Part shown: piece after piece, positions 1-8,428 of the stretch
How the letters are laid out: the number at the start of each line of letters is the position of its first letter
Numbering within the stretch: position 1 is the stretch's first letter
DNA from: Leptospira koniambonensis
Lineage (GTDB): Bacteria > Spirochaetota > Leptospiria > Leptospirales > Leptospiraceae
NCBI RefSeq assembly: GCF_004769555.1
Contig: NZ_RQFY01000004.1
Span: forward strand, 620,001 to 684,000
Direction: 5' to 3'
DNA length: 64,000 nucleotides
Made by a program: the position numbers and the translations under genes
Notes under the pieces: model-generated
Seen by the model: the letters and a program-made list of their open reading frames with translations, nothing else
Database searches by the model: none
Told to the model about the DNA's origin: nothing

Positions 1-442
1 GATTTTCTTTCATCTCTCTAACTTTGATCACATAGTCAGAGAATGTGACTGCATTTGTTTTTTTACGAGTAGAAGTGGAAACCAAACCCTTAGTAAAAGA
101 AATGATCGTATGCTCTTCTTGTTCAGAAAGATAAGAAGAGATCCTATCGATTACATTTTCTTTTTGCCTGGAAGGAACTGCGATAACGATGACCCAAGAT
201 CCTTGTGATAAAAAATCGAAATCGTTTGTAACGATAATATTGTCAGCAAGAGGAACAAATTCATCCAACAATTCTGCTGATCTATCTTTTTGAAGTCGAT
301 CCGCCTTCTTCTTATCAAAGTACCAAAGAAAAAGTCTGTCTGCTCTTTCGGCTAAGGAAACAGAAAGATGAACTCCCATCGGCCCGCCTCCGAAGACAGC
401 GATGTTTTTATGACGGACTCGAGTTTCTTCCAATTCGTTCAT
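1..442 (-). CDS. gpsA: NAD(P)-dependent glycerol-3-phosphate dehydrogenase, N-terminal part (runs off the left edge)
   Basis: Only the first 147 residues are in the window. The protein would interconvert dihydroxyacetone phosphate and sn-glycerol-3-phosphate in the cytoplasm, supplying the phospholipid backbone. Seen here: a Rossmann nucleotide-binding loop GGGPMG at residues 18-23, the segment VIAVPSRQ that follows the second beta-alpha unit, and ISFTKGL, which matches the conserved TKG block of GpsA. The start is the ATG at 442. The family is about 330 residues long, so more than half lies outside. The only real alternative is another dehydrogenase with a similar NAD-binding half. Confidence 0.83.
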   Translation of the reverse strand, partial: MNELEETRVRHKNIAVFGGGPMGVHLSVSLAERADRLFLWYFDKKKADRLQKDRSAELLDEFVPLADNIIVTNDFDFLSQGSWVIVIAVPSRQKENVIDRISSYLSEQEEHTIISFTKGLVSTSTRKKTNAVTFSDYVIKVREMKEN

Positions 443-603
443 CTATTCATTCCAATTGTAATTTTTCTATCGGGATACTTTTCAATAAGACTAGAGGAAG
501 AAAACCAATAAAATTTCTCTACTTTTACGATTGCGTTTCCTGATGAAACAGAGAGCTTAGCGGAAAGCCAATCTTGGCAACTAAACTCAGACTATTTCCC
601 AAA

Positions 604-1374
604 ATGAAAAAAAAACTTATCATACATTTTTTCTGTATTTTTCTTTTGGGCCTTGTAGTGATCGATTGTTCAACATACTGGTCTCATCGAAAAAAAGATC
701 TAGGAGACGTTTTCACCGCTGGAGTAGAATCTCCTGGCTACGGGATTGGCGTTCGTATAGGACCTCTTGCAACTGGATTTGTTTTTCAAGGTGGGGAATC
801 TGAACCCGGCAAAAGAGACTTAGGAAAAGGTTACGGATTAAGAGGTGGAACTTACGGACCTTATAGATCCCAACAATTGATCTTTGGATTTTTAGGAAGT
901 GAGAAGTTTCACTCCTTACCTCCCGAAACTTCCCCTCAAAAAGAAGAAACGAAAAAGCCTGAACCTAAATCTCAAACAGCAGAGAATATTTTATTACTTC
1001 CGGAAAATCCTGAATCAGAGCAGGACCCAAACCCTACTCCAGAACTTTCAGATGAAAGATTAAATTCTAAAAGTTACGAAATCAGATATTTACGTTTTTA
1101 TAATAATCCAGTCTCTGAAAGAAGGAAAGCCAAAAAGGAAGCATTCTTCCGGAGATATTTAGAAAGTTTAGATCCTCACAAAAGAAACGAAGCAATCCAA
1201 ACATTCTTAACCCAAAACCCTAAAAACAAAGATGATTATCCATCTGCATTTCTATATGAAGTGGAAATCTATATTTCCATCAGATACGGTATTAGATTAG
1301 GATTTAATTTCGGAGAATTTTTAGACTTTCTTTTGGGATTCGCTGGAATCGATCTGATGGAAGACGATATCTAA
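604..1374 (+). CDS. Putative lipoprotein, function unknown
   Basis: A predicted exported protein of 256 residues. The start is taken at the ATG at 604 because it places a lysine-rich n-region (MKKKL) directly before a hydrophobic core and a Cys at VVIDC, a plausible lipobox. An in-frame TTG at 574 would add ten residues with no better ribosome site. After the Cys comes a glycine-rich stretch (about residues 30-95), then a Pro/Glu/Lys-rich low-complexity linker (about 105-150), then a charged helical C-terminal part that ends in a hydrophobic segment. I do not recognise a named domain. It converges on the next lipoprotein gene across a hairpin terminator. Confidence 0.6.
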   Translation: MKKKLIIHFFCIFLLGLVVIDCSTYWSHRKKDLGDVFTAGVESPGYGIGVRIGPLATGFVFQGGESEPGKRDLGKGYGLRGGTYGPYRSQQLIFGFLGSEKFHSLPPETSPQKEETKKPEPKSQTAENILLLPENPESEQDPNPTPELSDERLNSKSYEIRYLRFYNNPVSERRKAKKEAFFRRYLESLDPHKRNEAIQTFLTQNPKNKDDYPSAFLYEVEIYISIRYGIRLGFNFGEFLDFLLGFAGIDLMEDDI

Positions 1375-1382
1375 AAATAAAA

Positions 1383-1406
1383 AAGGCCGCTGTAAATCGC
1401 GGCCTT
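1383..1406. terminator. Bidirectional intrinsic terminator
   Basis: An 8-bp perfect inverted repeat (AAGGCCGC / GCGGCCTT) closes on an 8-base loop, with A residues on the left side and a T-rich right side. It lies between two convergent lipoprotein genes, so it can serve both; the A-tract on the left makes it stronger for the minus-strand gene. Confidence 0.75.
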
Positions 1407-1432
1407 CTTGCAGATATTGATCTAAATTCGAA

Positions 1433-1795
1433 TTAAAGTTTATATTCGTATTTTTTGATCACACCTTTTTTATCTACGATCACTTTGATATACTTAGTGC
1501 TGTCATCTATTCTGGAAGGTTTCTCTGCCAGAGTTTTGTAAGAATTCTTTTGGTAAGTAGTAGATTCAAAATACCATTCTAAAACGGATCCGTCTTGAGT
1601 GTTCTCTTCGAAAGTAGGAGTTCCTAAAACAGCTTCTGCTTTAATTCTTTTATCTCCTTCTTTAACCATATTCGCTTCTACAACACGAATATCAGAATTC
1701 GGAACGTAAGCAGCCTCTGATTTTTTTTGATCGGAAGAACAAGCTCCGAATATAAGTACCGCAGCAAATGATATTGCGGATAATTGACGTTTCAT
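1433..1795 (-). CDS. Small lipoprotein with a BamE/SmpA-like fold
   Basis: 120 residues. A signal peptide ends in FGAC, giving a lipidated Cys at about residue 19. The remainder resembles the small SmpA/OmlA/BamE-type domain: KAEAVLGTPTFEE, then a Trp-Tyr pair (LEWYF), then a C-terminal strand pair YIKVIVDKKGVIKKYEY. Proteins of this fold are usually envelope accessory proteins; whether this one joins the BAM complex cannot be told. A GGAG ribosome site lies seven bases before the ATG. It appears to be a single-gene unit ending at the terminator shared with its convergent neighbour. Confidence 0.6.
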   Translation of the reverse strand: MKRQLSAISFAAVLIFGACSSDQKKSEAAYVPNSDIRVVEANMVKEGDKRIKAEAVLGTPTFEENTQDGSVLEWYFESTTYQKNSYKTLAEKPSRIDDSTKYIKVIVDKKGVIKKYEYKL

Positions 1796-1863
1796 TCTTA
1801 ACTCCTTAGCGCGAGTGCACTTTTTAAAAAAGCGGCTCTATAGTTTTCGATAAAACGGATTTG

Positions 1864-2313
1864 TCACGCCGAATTTCTTAATTTTTGTTCTAGGATAATA
1901 AGAAGGTCGTCCAGATCTCGTTTCAGGCCTTGTACCTTTTCGGCAGTGAGACCTGATTCTTCCAACAATCGTTCCGGAATACAAACCGCTTTTTTTTGCA
2001 ATTTTTTTCCTTTTGTGGTCAGGCTAACCACAAGAGAACGTTCGTCCAGATCTGATCTATCTCTAGTCAAAAGACCAGAAGATTCCATTTTTTTGAGAAG
2101 AGGAGTTAAGGTCCCGGAATCCAGAAATAATTTATCCCCAATTTCTTTTAGAGGAATTTTATCCGTTTCCCAAAGGACCAGAAGAACAAGATATTGAGGA
2201 TAAGTAATATCAAACTCCTCCAGAAGCGGTCTGTATAATGCAGTTACCGCCCTGGAAGAAGCGTAAAGTGGGAAACAAATCTGTTTCTCTAACTTTAAGG
2301 ATTCGTAATTCAC
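1864..2313 (-). CDS. ohrR: OhrR-type organic-peroxide-sensing repressor (MarR family)
   Basis: A 149-residue cytoplasmic repressor, inferred to sense organic hydroperoxides. The start is a GTG at 2313 that overlaps the stop of the upstream peroxidase gene (GTGA); longer versions would run inside that gene. The N-terminus reads KLEKQICFPLYASSR, the hallmark of OhrR: reactive Cys13 with Tyr17 and Tyr27 at the spacing used in Bacillus OhrR. The winged helix follows (LDSGTLTPLLKKMES) with DERS in the wing. A second Cys at position 111 could make it a two-Cys sensor; this is inference. It is translationally coupled to the peroxidase and is the obvious ligand for the palindrome at 2826-2856. Confidence 0.85.
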   Translation of the reverse strand: MNYESLKLEKQICFPLYASSRAVTALYRPLLEEFDITYPQYLVLLVLWETDKIPLKEIGDKLFLDSGTLTPLLKKMESSGLLTRDRSDLDERSLVVSLTTKGKKLQKKAVCIPERLLEESGLTAEKVQGLKRDLDDLLIILEQKLRNSA

Positions 2314-2795
2314 TTGGAAAGAAGTTCCTCGATCTGTTTGTCCAGTTTTTCTGGAGGAGTCATTGGAGCGAATCTTTTGATCACGTTCCCTTGTTTGTCT
2401 ATCAAGAACTTGGTAAAATTCCACTTAATGGATTTTCCTAAAAGTCCTGGAGCTTGTTTTTTAAGATATTGGAAAACAGGATGAGTTCCGTCGCCATTTA
2501 CTTCTATCTTTTTGAAAAGAGGAAAGTTTACACCGAAGTTTACTTGGCAGAAACTTTGGATCTCAGCATCTGTTCCTGGCTCTTGGTGACCGAATTGGTC
2601 GCAAGGGAATCCTAATATTTCCAGGCCTTTTCCTTTGTACTTATCGTACATTTCCTGAAGTCCTTTGTATTGAGGAGTAAATCCGCATTGGCTCGCTGTA
2701 TTGACGATCAATAGGACCTTTCCTTTGTAATCTTGTAATTTTTTTTCGGATCCGTTGTTTAAAGTAGCGGTTAGTTCGTATAAATTTTGGGCCAC
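2310..2795 (-). CDS. Glutathione peroxidase family protein (Cys type)
   Basis: A thiol peroxidase of 161 residues that would reduce H2O2 and organic hydroperoxides in the cytoplasm, probably with thioredoxin as donor, as in most bacterial Cys-type enzymes. Seen: peroxidatic Cys in NTASQCGFTPQY, the Gln in GFPCDQFGHQEPG, and the WNF segment (KWNFTKFLID), which together make the Cys-Gln-Trp-Asn active site. The GTG at 2795 was chosen because a GGAGG ribosome site lies seven to nine bases upstream; an in-frame upstream ATG would run through that site and the operator. It is first in an operon with ohrR. Confidence 0.88.
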   Translation of the reverse strand: MAQNLYELTATLNNGSEKKLQDYKGKVLLIVNTASQCGFTPQYKGLQEMYDKYKGKGLEILGFPCDQFGHQEPGTDAEIQSFCQVNFGVNFPLFKKIEVNGDGTHPVFQYLKKQAPGLLGKSIKWNFTKFLIDKQGNVIKRFAPMTPPEKLDKQIEELLSK

Positions 2796-2825
2796 AGGTG
2801 GGCACCTCCTAATTACGTAATAAAT

Positions 2826-2856
2826 AGATTGCATACAATTTAATTTTGTTCAATCT
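2826..2856. promoter_or_regulatory. 31-bp palindromic operator, probable OhrR site
   Basis: An imperfect palindrome in which 12 of 15 base pairs are symmetric about 2841. The outer arms are AGATTG and CAATCT; the inner half-sites read ACAATT/AATTTTGT, close to the TACAATT-AATTGTA type bound by Bacillus OhrR as I remember it. It sits about 30 bases before the peroxidase start, where a bound repressor would block transcription. The assignment to OhrR rests on position and on the partner gene. Confidence 0.6.
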
Positions 2857-3003
2857 TTTTTAGAAAAATTCTAAATTTTCCCGTTTGAAAAATGGAAATT
2901 TATAATACCGGAGTCTAGATTAAAACTGTAGATCTATGGATCTTTCTCATAAATAAATCCAAGGATTCTGCATCTTATCCAACATAAATAAAGAGGAATC
3001 AGC

Positions 3004-3363
3004 ATGAATATAATCTCTTTATTTCAAGGGCGAGAAGAAGTTCCGATACAAAACGTTGAATACGTCTCCGCAGATTGGGAAGAAGCCATTTTAGTATGTA
3101 ACAAATGTGCAATGAAAATTAAGGGAGAAACCGATGGCAGAAGAACTAGAATAAAATCGGAATTAAAAGAAGCTCTTAATTCAGAAGGGATCAAAAATAT
3201 TAGAGTATTAGAAGTCAGCTGCTTGGATGTTTGCAAAAGAAATCGAATAGCAATTACATTTAGCAAAAATCCCCAAATGAGTAGAAAGATATTATTGGTG
3301 CCTCCTAAAATTTCCGGCAAAGAAATTCTTCCGAAAATTTTACCGGACCGATTCAGATCTTAA
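3004..3363 (+). CDS. Thioredoxin-like [2Fe-2S] ferredoxin-type protein
   Basis: 119 residues, cytoplasmic. Cysteines occur as VCNKC near residues 32-35 and as SCLDVC near residue 74, matching the two cysteine pairs of the thioredoxin-fold ferredoxins that bind one [2Fe-2S] cluster. The function is unassigned; such proteins act in electron transfer or in small-molecule metabolism such as cobalamin-linked pathways. A clear AAAGAGGA ribosome site precedes the ATG. Its last 11 bases overlap the end of the convergent porin gene. Confidence 0.6.
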   Translation: MNIISLFQGREEVPIQNVEYVSADWEEAILVCNKCAMKIKGETDGRRTRIKSELKEALNSEGIKNIRVLEVSCLDVCKRNRIAITFSKNPQMSRKILLVPPKISGKEILPKILPDRFRS

Positions 3364-4657
3364 TAGAAAGAGAGAAGATGAACATCCTATCTAGTTTGGA
3401 TGTATTATTCTCGTGAGGATAAATTGAATCCATAGATCTTCTGTATTGGTAGGTAAATCTCACTAAAATTGCAGGATCAGGATGATAATCTAACGTAGCA
3501 GTTGCTCCACTAGTTTGAAAACCATCCTTTGTATTTGTAACGATGATCATCTGGTCCCGATCCAGATATCTTTCTAATCTTACACCAATTCTCCAATCAG
3601 GTAAGAATCGATACGCAAGCCATAGGTTTCCTACATAGGTTTGCCTAAATGCTGTGCCATCTCGACGAATATAGATCGGACCTTCTGGAGTATAGACCAG
3701 ATCTTCTCTACTTGCTCTTTCCTGATAAGCAACATCAAAAGAAGAAGCTAATGTAAGTCGTTGGAATGGTTTCCATTCTGCGATAAAATTATTATAATAT
3801 CTGGTTTCTTTCGGAGTAGTAGTCGGCTGTTCATTTCCTATAAAAGTATTCCAGCGAAACATTAAGTTACTTAAAGGATTCCATTCTAATCGGAAACCTC
3901 CTGAGATATCTTTGTTATTATCCGTAACTACTTGGTATCCATTATTCAGATGAAGTTGGTAAGAAACTTTATCACTGATCTTTCCACTTAATCTCGCTCC
4001 AGAAACATAATATGGTACGTAATCCAGAGAGAATGCACGAGTATAAACAAAGTTCTCATGAGAGATCCAAGACTCATATCCTAGATGCCCGAAATAAATT
4101 CCTGCGTCCAACCAGGTAGATTTCCCTAAGCGAACACCTCCATATGCTTCTTGCATATTACGGATAGATGACTCGTTAGAAGTTTTACCTGTGGTCCCTT
4201 CTCCAGAATAATTTGCGACAACAGATGTACCAAATTGAACTGCAAATCTCCCTCTGTATTTATCAGTCTCTACTTTGGCATCCAGATAAGCCAGGTTGAT
4301 ATTGTATTCGTTCGTACGAGTTGCTTGGGTTGTATATAATAGTTCTTTAGAGGCGGGTCGGTTCAAACTTGCATTATAATAACCGTCAACGAAGAAGCCG
4401 AATTGGATCGGGATAACGAGATCATCTTTCTTTTTAGGATTCAGTTCTTCGGTTTTAAGACCTTCTTTTTCATCTTCCGTTGCCCCCGAAGAAGTTTGCG
4501 CATCTGCTTTTGGATTCTCTTCTTTACTTTGAACGGTTTTCTCCTTAGGTTTTACCGATGTCTCTTGAGTCTTTAAATCTTCAGAAAAAAGTGTACCTGA
4601 AAATGAATAAACACAGAGTAGAAATATAAATTTGGAAAATCTGAATTTGCGAATCAT
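3353..4657 (-). CDS. Outer-membrane porin-like beta-barrel protein (OmpL-like family)
   Basis: 434 residues. A signal peptide (about 1-25, ending FSGTLFSE) is followed by a Lys/Glu-rich spacer to about residue 78 and then a barrel-like region of alternating aromatic strands, starting FGFFVDGYYNASLNRP and ending with Ile at FIFSLSIKI, the usual terminal strand pattern of outer-membrane barrels. The entry FVDGYY and the later DAGIYFGHLGYESW resemble the putative porin family called bbp2/OmpL-like. Its job would be passive solute uptake; the substrate cannot be read from sequence. It is divergent from the antiporter gene. Confidence 0.7.
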   Translation of the reverse strand: MIRKFRFSKFIFLLCVYSFSGTLFSEDLKTQETSVKPKEKTVQSKEENPKADAQTSSGATEDEKEGLKTEELNPKKKDDLVIPIQFGFFVDGYYNASLNRPASKELLYTTQATRTNEYNINLAYLDAKVETDKYRGRFAVQFGTSVVANYSGEGTTGKTSNESSIRNMQEAYGGVRLGKSTWLDAGIYFGHLGYESWISHENFVYTRAFSLDYVPYYVSGARLSGKISDKVSYQLHLNNGYQVVTDNNKDISGGFRLEWNPLSNLMFRWNTFIGNEQPTTTPKETRYYNNFIAEWKPFQRLTLASSFDVAYQERASREDLVYTPEGPIYIRRDGTAFRQTYVGNLWLAYRFLPDWRIGVRLERYLDRDQMIIVTNTKDGFQTSGATATLDYHPDPAILVRFTYQYRRSMDSIYPHENNTSKLDRMFIFSLSIKI

Positions 4658-4881
4658 AAATTTTTGATTTTTTTCGAATTGTTTATTATCTACTCATTTT
4701 TGCAGGAAAGATATTCCTTAACGCAAATCTTATGAAGAAACCTATTTTTCCTTACATTAATCCAAAATAATTATAGCGTTTTCTAGTTTGAGAAGAAGAA
4801 TCATACATAGGAAAAGTGGTTTTATTACCTATCCGTAAAATGTCTAATGAAAATTAATCCAAATCAAAAGGAAGAGCATTG

Positions 4882-6675
4882 ATGGAAGAGAAAAGTTTAC
4901 TCGTTACTGCCATTATTCTACTCAGCACAGCAGTTCTATGTGTTCCTGTTTTTAAAAAGTTAGGAATAGGATCCATCATAGGTTATGTCGTAGGAGGAAT
5001 TTTAATTGGTCCTCATGGGATCCGACTAGTGACCGGCGGGACCGAGATCATGCATTTTGCAGAGTTTGGTGTGGTCCTTCTTCTTTTTCTGATCGGGTTG
5101 GAACTCCGACCCCAAACTCTTTGGGTTCTCAGAAAGCCGGTTTTCGGAATGGGATTTTTCCAAGTAGCGGTATCTTCCCTTTTATTAGGTGGATTGATCG
5201 GTTATCTATTCCAATTGGGCCTTATTCCTTCGATCATATTAGGGATTAGTTTATCACTTTCTTCCACTGCATTTGCTCTTCAATCTTTGGCAGAAAAAAA
5301 CCAACTCAATACTTCTTACGGACGATCTGCATTTGCAATCCTTCTCTTCCAGGATTTGGCGGTCATCCCAGTAATGGCAATTCTTCCTTTAGCAGCTTTG
5401 GAACCGGGACAAACGGCTCATAGTGGATTAAATTTTTATAAATTAGGAACTGCAATTGCAGCCATTCTTTTGGTGATCTTAAGCGGACGTTTTTTGATGA
5501 GACCTCTTTTCAGAATGATCGCTGCAACCGGAAACCATGAAATTTTCGTAGCTCTTTCTTTGGTTTTGGTTCTTGGAGTTTCTTTTGCAATGGAGAAGGT
5601 AGGGCTTTCCATGGCACTCGGTTCTTTTTTAGGAGGAGTGTTACTCGCTGATTCCGAATACAGACATGAGTTAGAAGCAAACTTAGAACCTTTTAAAGGA
5701 TTATTATTAGGTCTATTCTTCCTTGCGGTAGGAATGTCCATGAATTTGGAAATTCTGATCAATCATCCATTCTTAATTTTTGGTCTTGCATTCGGATTAA
5801 TGTCAGTAAAAGGGATTGTTCTTTTTGTATTAGGAAAGATCGCAAAACTTACTTCTGATTCTTCTTCCAATCTTGCAGTTAGTATTTCTCAAGGTGGGGA
5901 ATTCGCATTTGTGATCCTGAATGTGGCCGCACAGCTAAGTGTTCTTTCTAAGGAAACTACTGATTATTCTATCGTGATCGTTACTGCTTCCATGATACTC
6001 ACTCCTTTTGTAGGGATCATTAAAGAAAAAGTAATAGATCCTTATTTACAGGAAGAAGAGGAGAGACCGGCCGATCCTATTTATGAAAAAAACCGTGTAA
6101 TCATCGCAGGTTTCGGAAGGGTCGGACAGATCATCTCCAGGATGTTATATCTGCATAAGATAAGATTCACCGCATTAGAACATAATGCAGATCAAGTAAA
6201 TGCCGCCAGAAAATTCGGTCATAAGATCTATTATGGAGATGCAAGTAGATTAGATCTATTAACTGCAGCAGGAGCGGCTCAGGCAGAAATACTTGTACTC
6301 GCTATCCAAGATGCAGAGTTATCTGTAAAAATTGCCAAGATCGCTAAAGAAAATTTTCCGAACTTAAGAATTGTTGCAAGAGCAAGAAACAGATCTCATT
6401 ACTTCGACCTAATGGAATTGGGAATCGAAACAATACGAAGAGATACGTTCTCTTCTTCTTTAGAGCTTGCAGAAGAAACTTTAAAAGATCTGGGATTTTT
6501 ACCTTCGGAAGTAAAATACTTTATCCAAAAGTTCAGAGATTATGATGAAGGAATGGTCAAGGACCAATTCAAACTCAGACATAATGAAAAAGAACTGATC
6601 GCTTATTCTAAAAATGCAGTTCGTCAATTGGAAGAAGCTTTCGCTGCAGACATGTTACAGAAGGAAGCCTCTTAA
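4882..6675 (+). CDS. CPA2-family monovalent cation/proton antiporter with TrkA-N domain
   Basis: 597 residues. About 12 membrane segments (1-385) carry the CPA2 signatures (GSIIGYVVGGILIGPHG, FLIGLELRP, LSLSSTAFALQSL), followed by a cytoplasmic Rossmann domain with an intact nucleotide loop GFGRVG and DASRLDLL. It would exchange K+ or Na+ for H+ across the inner membrane, gated by the nucleotide domain as in KefB/KefC. A TTG lies directly before the chosen ATG; the GGAAG ribosome site fits the ATG better. It ends 4 bases inside the convergent lipoprotein gene. Confidence 0.85.
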   Translation: MEEKSLLVTAIILLSTAVLCVPVFKKLGIGSIIGYVVGGILIGPHGIRLVTGGTEIMHFAEFGVVLLLFLIGLELRPQTLWVLRKPVFGMGFFQVAVSSLLLGGLIGYLFQLGLIPSIILGISLSLSSTAFALQSLAEKNQLNTSYGRSAFAILLFQDLAVIPVMAILPLAALEPGQTAHSGLNFYKLGTAIAAILLVILSGRFLMRPLFRMIAATGNHEIFVALSLVLVLGVSFAMEKVGLSMALGSFLGGVLLADSEYRHELEANLEPFKGLLLGLFFLAVGMSMNLEILINHPFLIFGLAFGLMSVKGIVLFVLGKIAKLTSDSSSNLAVSISQGGEFAFVILNVAAQLSVLSKETTDYSIVIVTASMILTPFVGIIKEKVIDPYLQEEEERPADPIYEKNRVIIAGFGRVGQIISRMLYLHKIRFTALEHNADQVNAARKFGHKIYYGDASRLDLLTAAGAAQAEILVLAIQDAELSVKIAKIAKENFPNLRIVARARNRSHYFDLMELGIETIRRDTFSSSLELAEETLKDLGFLPSEVKYFIQKFRDYDEGMVKDQFKLRHNEKELIAYSKNAVRQLEEAFAADMLQKEAS

Positions 6676-7505
6676 GGGCAAGGGTCCAAATAAGCATCCA
6701 AACTTTGGTTTTTCAAAAAACCGGATAAACGAAGAGAGATCGACTGAGAACAAAAATCGTTCTTGGTCGTTCCATTCTCTACATATTCAATCTGAAAAAC
6801 TGCAGAACCTTTGTTTGGGAATGCTTCTTCTAAATTGCACCATCCATCCTCGTAGCAACTTTCAGTAATGGCCCAATCAAAATTTCCGATCAGATATGGA
6901 ATTTGATCCGGATCATTTTTTAAACCGACAGACATTCCTCTAAAATGCGCAAGATCAGCAATCCAACGATTGAATCTGATCTGATCATCTGCACTCAAAG
7001 GAAAACCAGTATCGTTTTGGTAACCGTCTAAATTATCAGGATCTATTCCATCACAACCTTTTGTTTTCGCCTTATCAAACCTTGCAGAGAGTATCGGATT
7101 CAAAAGATCAATCCGCCTTATATCCAACCATTGTTCATCTGGATAACCACTATAAACATTTCCTAAAACTTCTGGAGGATATTTAGAAGCATCCGATCTG
7201 TAATTTTCATAAGAACCCACATCTATATAACAAATTACTTTTTTACCGGCAGAATGTAGTCTTTGGATCACTGTCGGATCGGAATCGGTGAGATCTGAAT
7301 CTATATCGAATACTTGCACATCAACAGATTCATCTAAGGTATCTGAAAATTGGATTTGGAAAGTTGTTCCAGGAGAAGGTATCCAAACTCTTGTTAAAAG
7401 AAATACTAATATAGAATCTCTTTCTCCATCAGAATGATGTTTGCAAGAACTCAAACAAAGGGAGAAGGCCAGAAGGAAAACAGAAAATATTCTAAAAGAA
7501 AACAT
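6672..7505 (-). CDS. GH114-type (polygalactosaminidase-like) lipoprotein
   Basis: 277 residues with a lipoprotein signal peptide (CLSSC at about residues 17-20). The mature part reads as the TIM-barrel family annotated endo-alpha-1,4-polygalactosaminidase: VDVQVFDIDSDL, KVICYIDVGSYENYR, then GCDGIDPDNLDGY with the acidic residues thought to be catalytic, and later FDWAITESCYE. It would cleave galactosaminoglycan-type exopolysaccharide at the cell surface; no substrate evidence is present here. It appears to be a single gene. Confidence 0.75.
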   Translation of the reverse strand: MFSFRIFSVFLLAFSLCLSSCKHHSDGERDSILVFLLTRVWIPSPGTTFQIQFSDTLDESVDVQVFDIDSDLTDSDPTVIQRLHSAGKKVICYIDVGSYENYRSDASKYPPEVLGNVYSGYPDEQWLDIRRIDLLNPILSARFDKAKTKGCDGIDPDNLDGYQNDTGFPLSADDQIRFNRWIADLAHFRGMSVGLKNDPDQIPYLIGNFDWAITESCYEDGWCNLEEAFPNKGSAVFQIEYVENGTTKNDFCSQSISLRLSGFLKNQSLDAYLDPCP

Positions 7506-7595
7506 CGTTATAACTGGAAGTCCCAGCTATAACGATTAGAAGATAAGATCTCTGAAATTACTTCCAGAATTTAAGATCAGAACTATGAAAAATGA

Positions 7596-8216
7596 TCAAA
7601 GATCATCAGCAGGATTGGAGGTTGCAGGCTTTTTAATACCTACCAATAAACTGGAAAACTCGGAAGCTTTCCACACACCTTTGGCATTTCTTTTTACAGT
7701 CACAGGTCTTGGAGTATCAGCTCCGGAAGAAGGAAGAAATAATTTCTTCTGCCCCGACTCTTCTGTTCCACTGAATCGATTCGAAGTCAGTGTAAAATTA
7801 TAAGGCGGGTTAGAAGGTTTATAACCGTTTTGAAAAGAAGAACCTGGAAGATAAGAACCGATCAAATAAGGATGTTGCTCTAATTGTCTTTTCACTAAAT
7901 CAATCGTGTTCCGATTGATATTAAAACCTTTATAACCATTGGGAGAAGTATCGGAGATGAGAGAGTTAGCATCCAAGCAGATGATCAATGCCTTCTTACC
8001 TTCTTCTGCATTTTTGGAATAAATAGAAAGTGCAGCTAAAAGAACGATAACCGCTCCTTGTGAAGTGCTTGCATTCGTATCTCTAAACGATTCGAAAGAA
8101 GAAAAATCAGCAGGCCAAGAATTTGCAGTTACAGTATAGGTTTCGTTTTGAGCGGATAAAGTCGCTGCAAATAATAAGATCAAAAGAATAGAAACGTATT
8201 TTGGAATTCGATCCAT
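7596..8216 (-). CDS. Secreted protein, DUF6935-like, function unknown
   Basis: 206 residues from an ATG at 8216; an in-frame TTG at 8234 would add six residues. A signal peptide (about 1-22, ending LFAATLSAQ) is followed by a compact domain: ASTSQGAVIVLLAALSIYSKN, LIICLDANSLI, then LIGSYLPGSSFQNGY and a C-terminal PRPVTVKRNAKGVWKA. This pattern resembles a small uncharacterised family of exported proteins that I recall as DUF6935. No catalytic residues are recognisable. The next gene upstream is divergent. Confidence 0.55.
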   Translation of the reverse strand: MDRIPKYVSILLILLFAATLSAQNETYTVTANSWPADFSSFESFRDTNASTSQGAVIVLLAALSIYSKNAEEGKKALIICLDANSLISDTSPNGYKGFNINRNTIDLVKRQLEQHPYLIGSYLPGSSFQNGYKPSNPPYNFTLTSNRFSGTEESGQKKLFLPSSGADTPRPVTVKRNAKGVWKASEFSSLLVGIKKPATSNPADDL

Positions 8217-8428
8217 AATTCTACACCAATCCAAAGAATGAGGACAGATTTAGGTCAAAACCTGAATCAAGTCGAGTATAAAGTTCTAAACTTAATAAAG
8301 ATTAATAATTTTTTTACTGAAATAGGCGGACTTCATTTTTTAAAGTTAAATTATCGTAAAATCCGGTGCGACCCTTTAGAAATTTCTAAGAACTCCGAAC
8401 TATTAAAAAATCTATTTAGGAGACTCGG

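Noticed and set aside
2796..2834. Longer N-terminus of the glutathione peroxidase from an upstream ATG
   Set aside because: The extension runs through the GGAGG ribosome site and toward the operator and is not conserved-looking; the GTG at 2795 is well spaced from that site.
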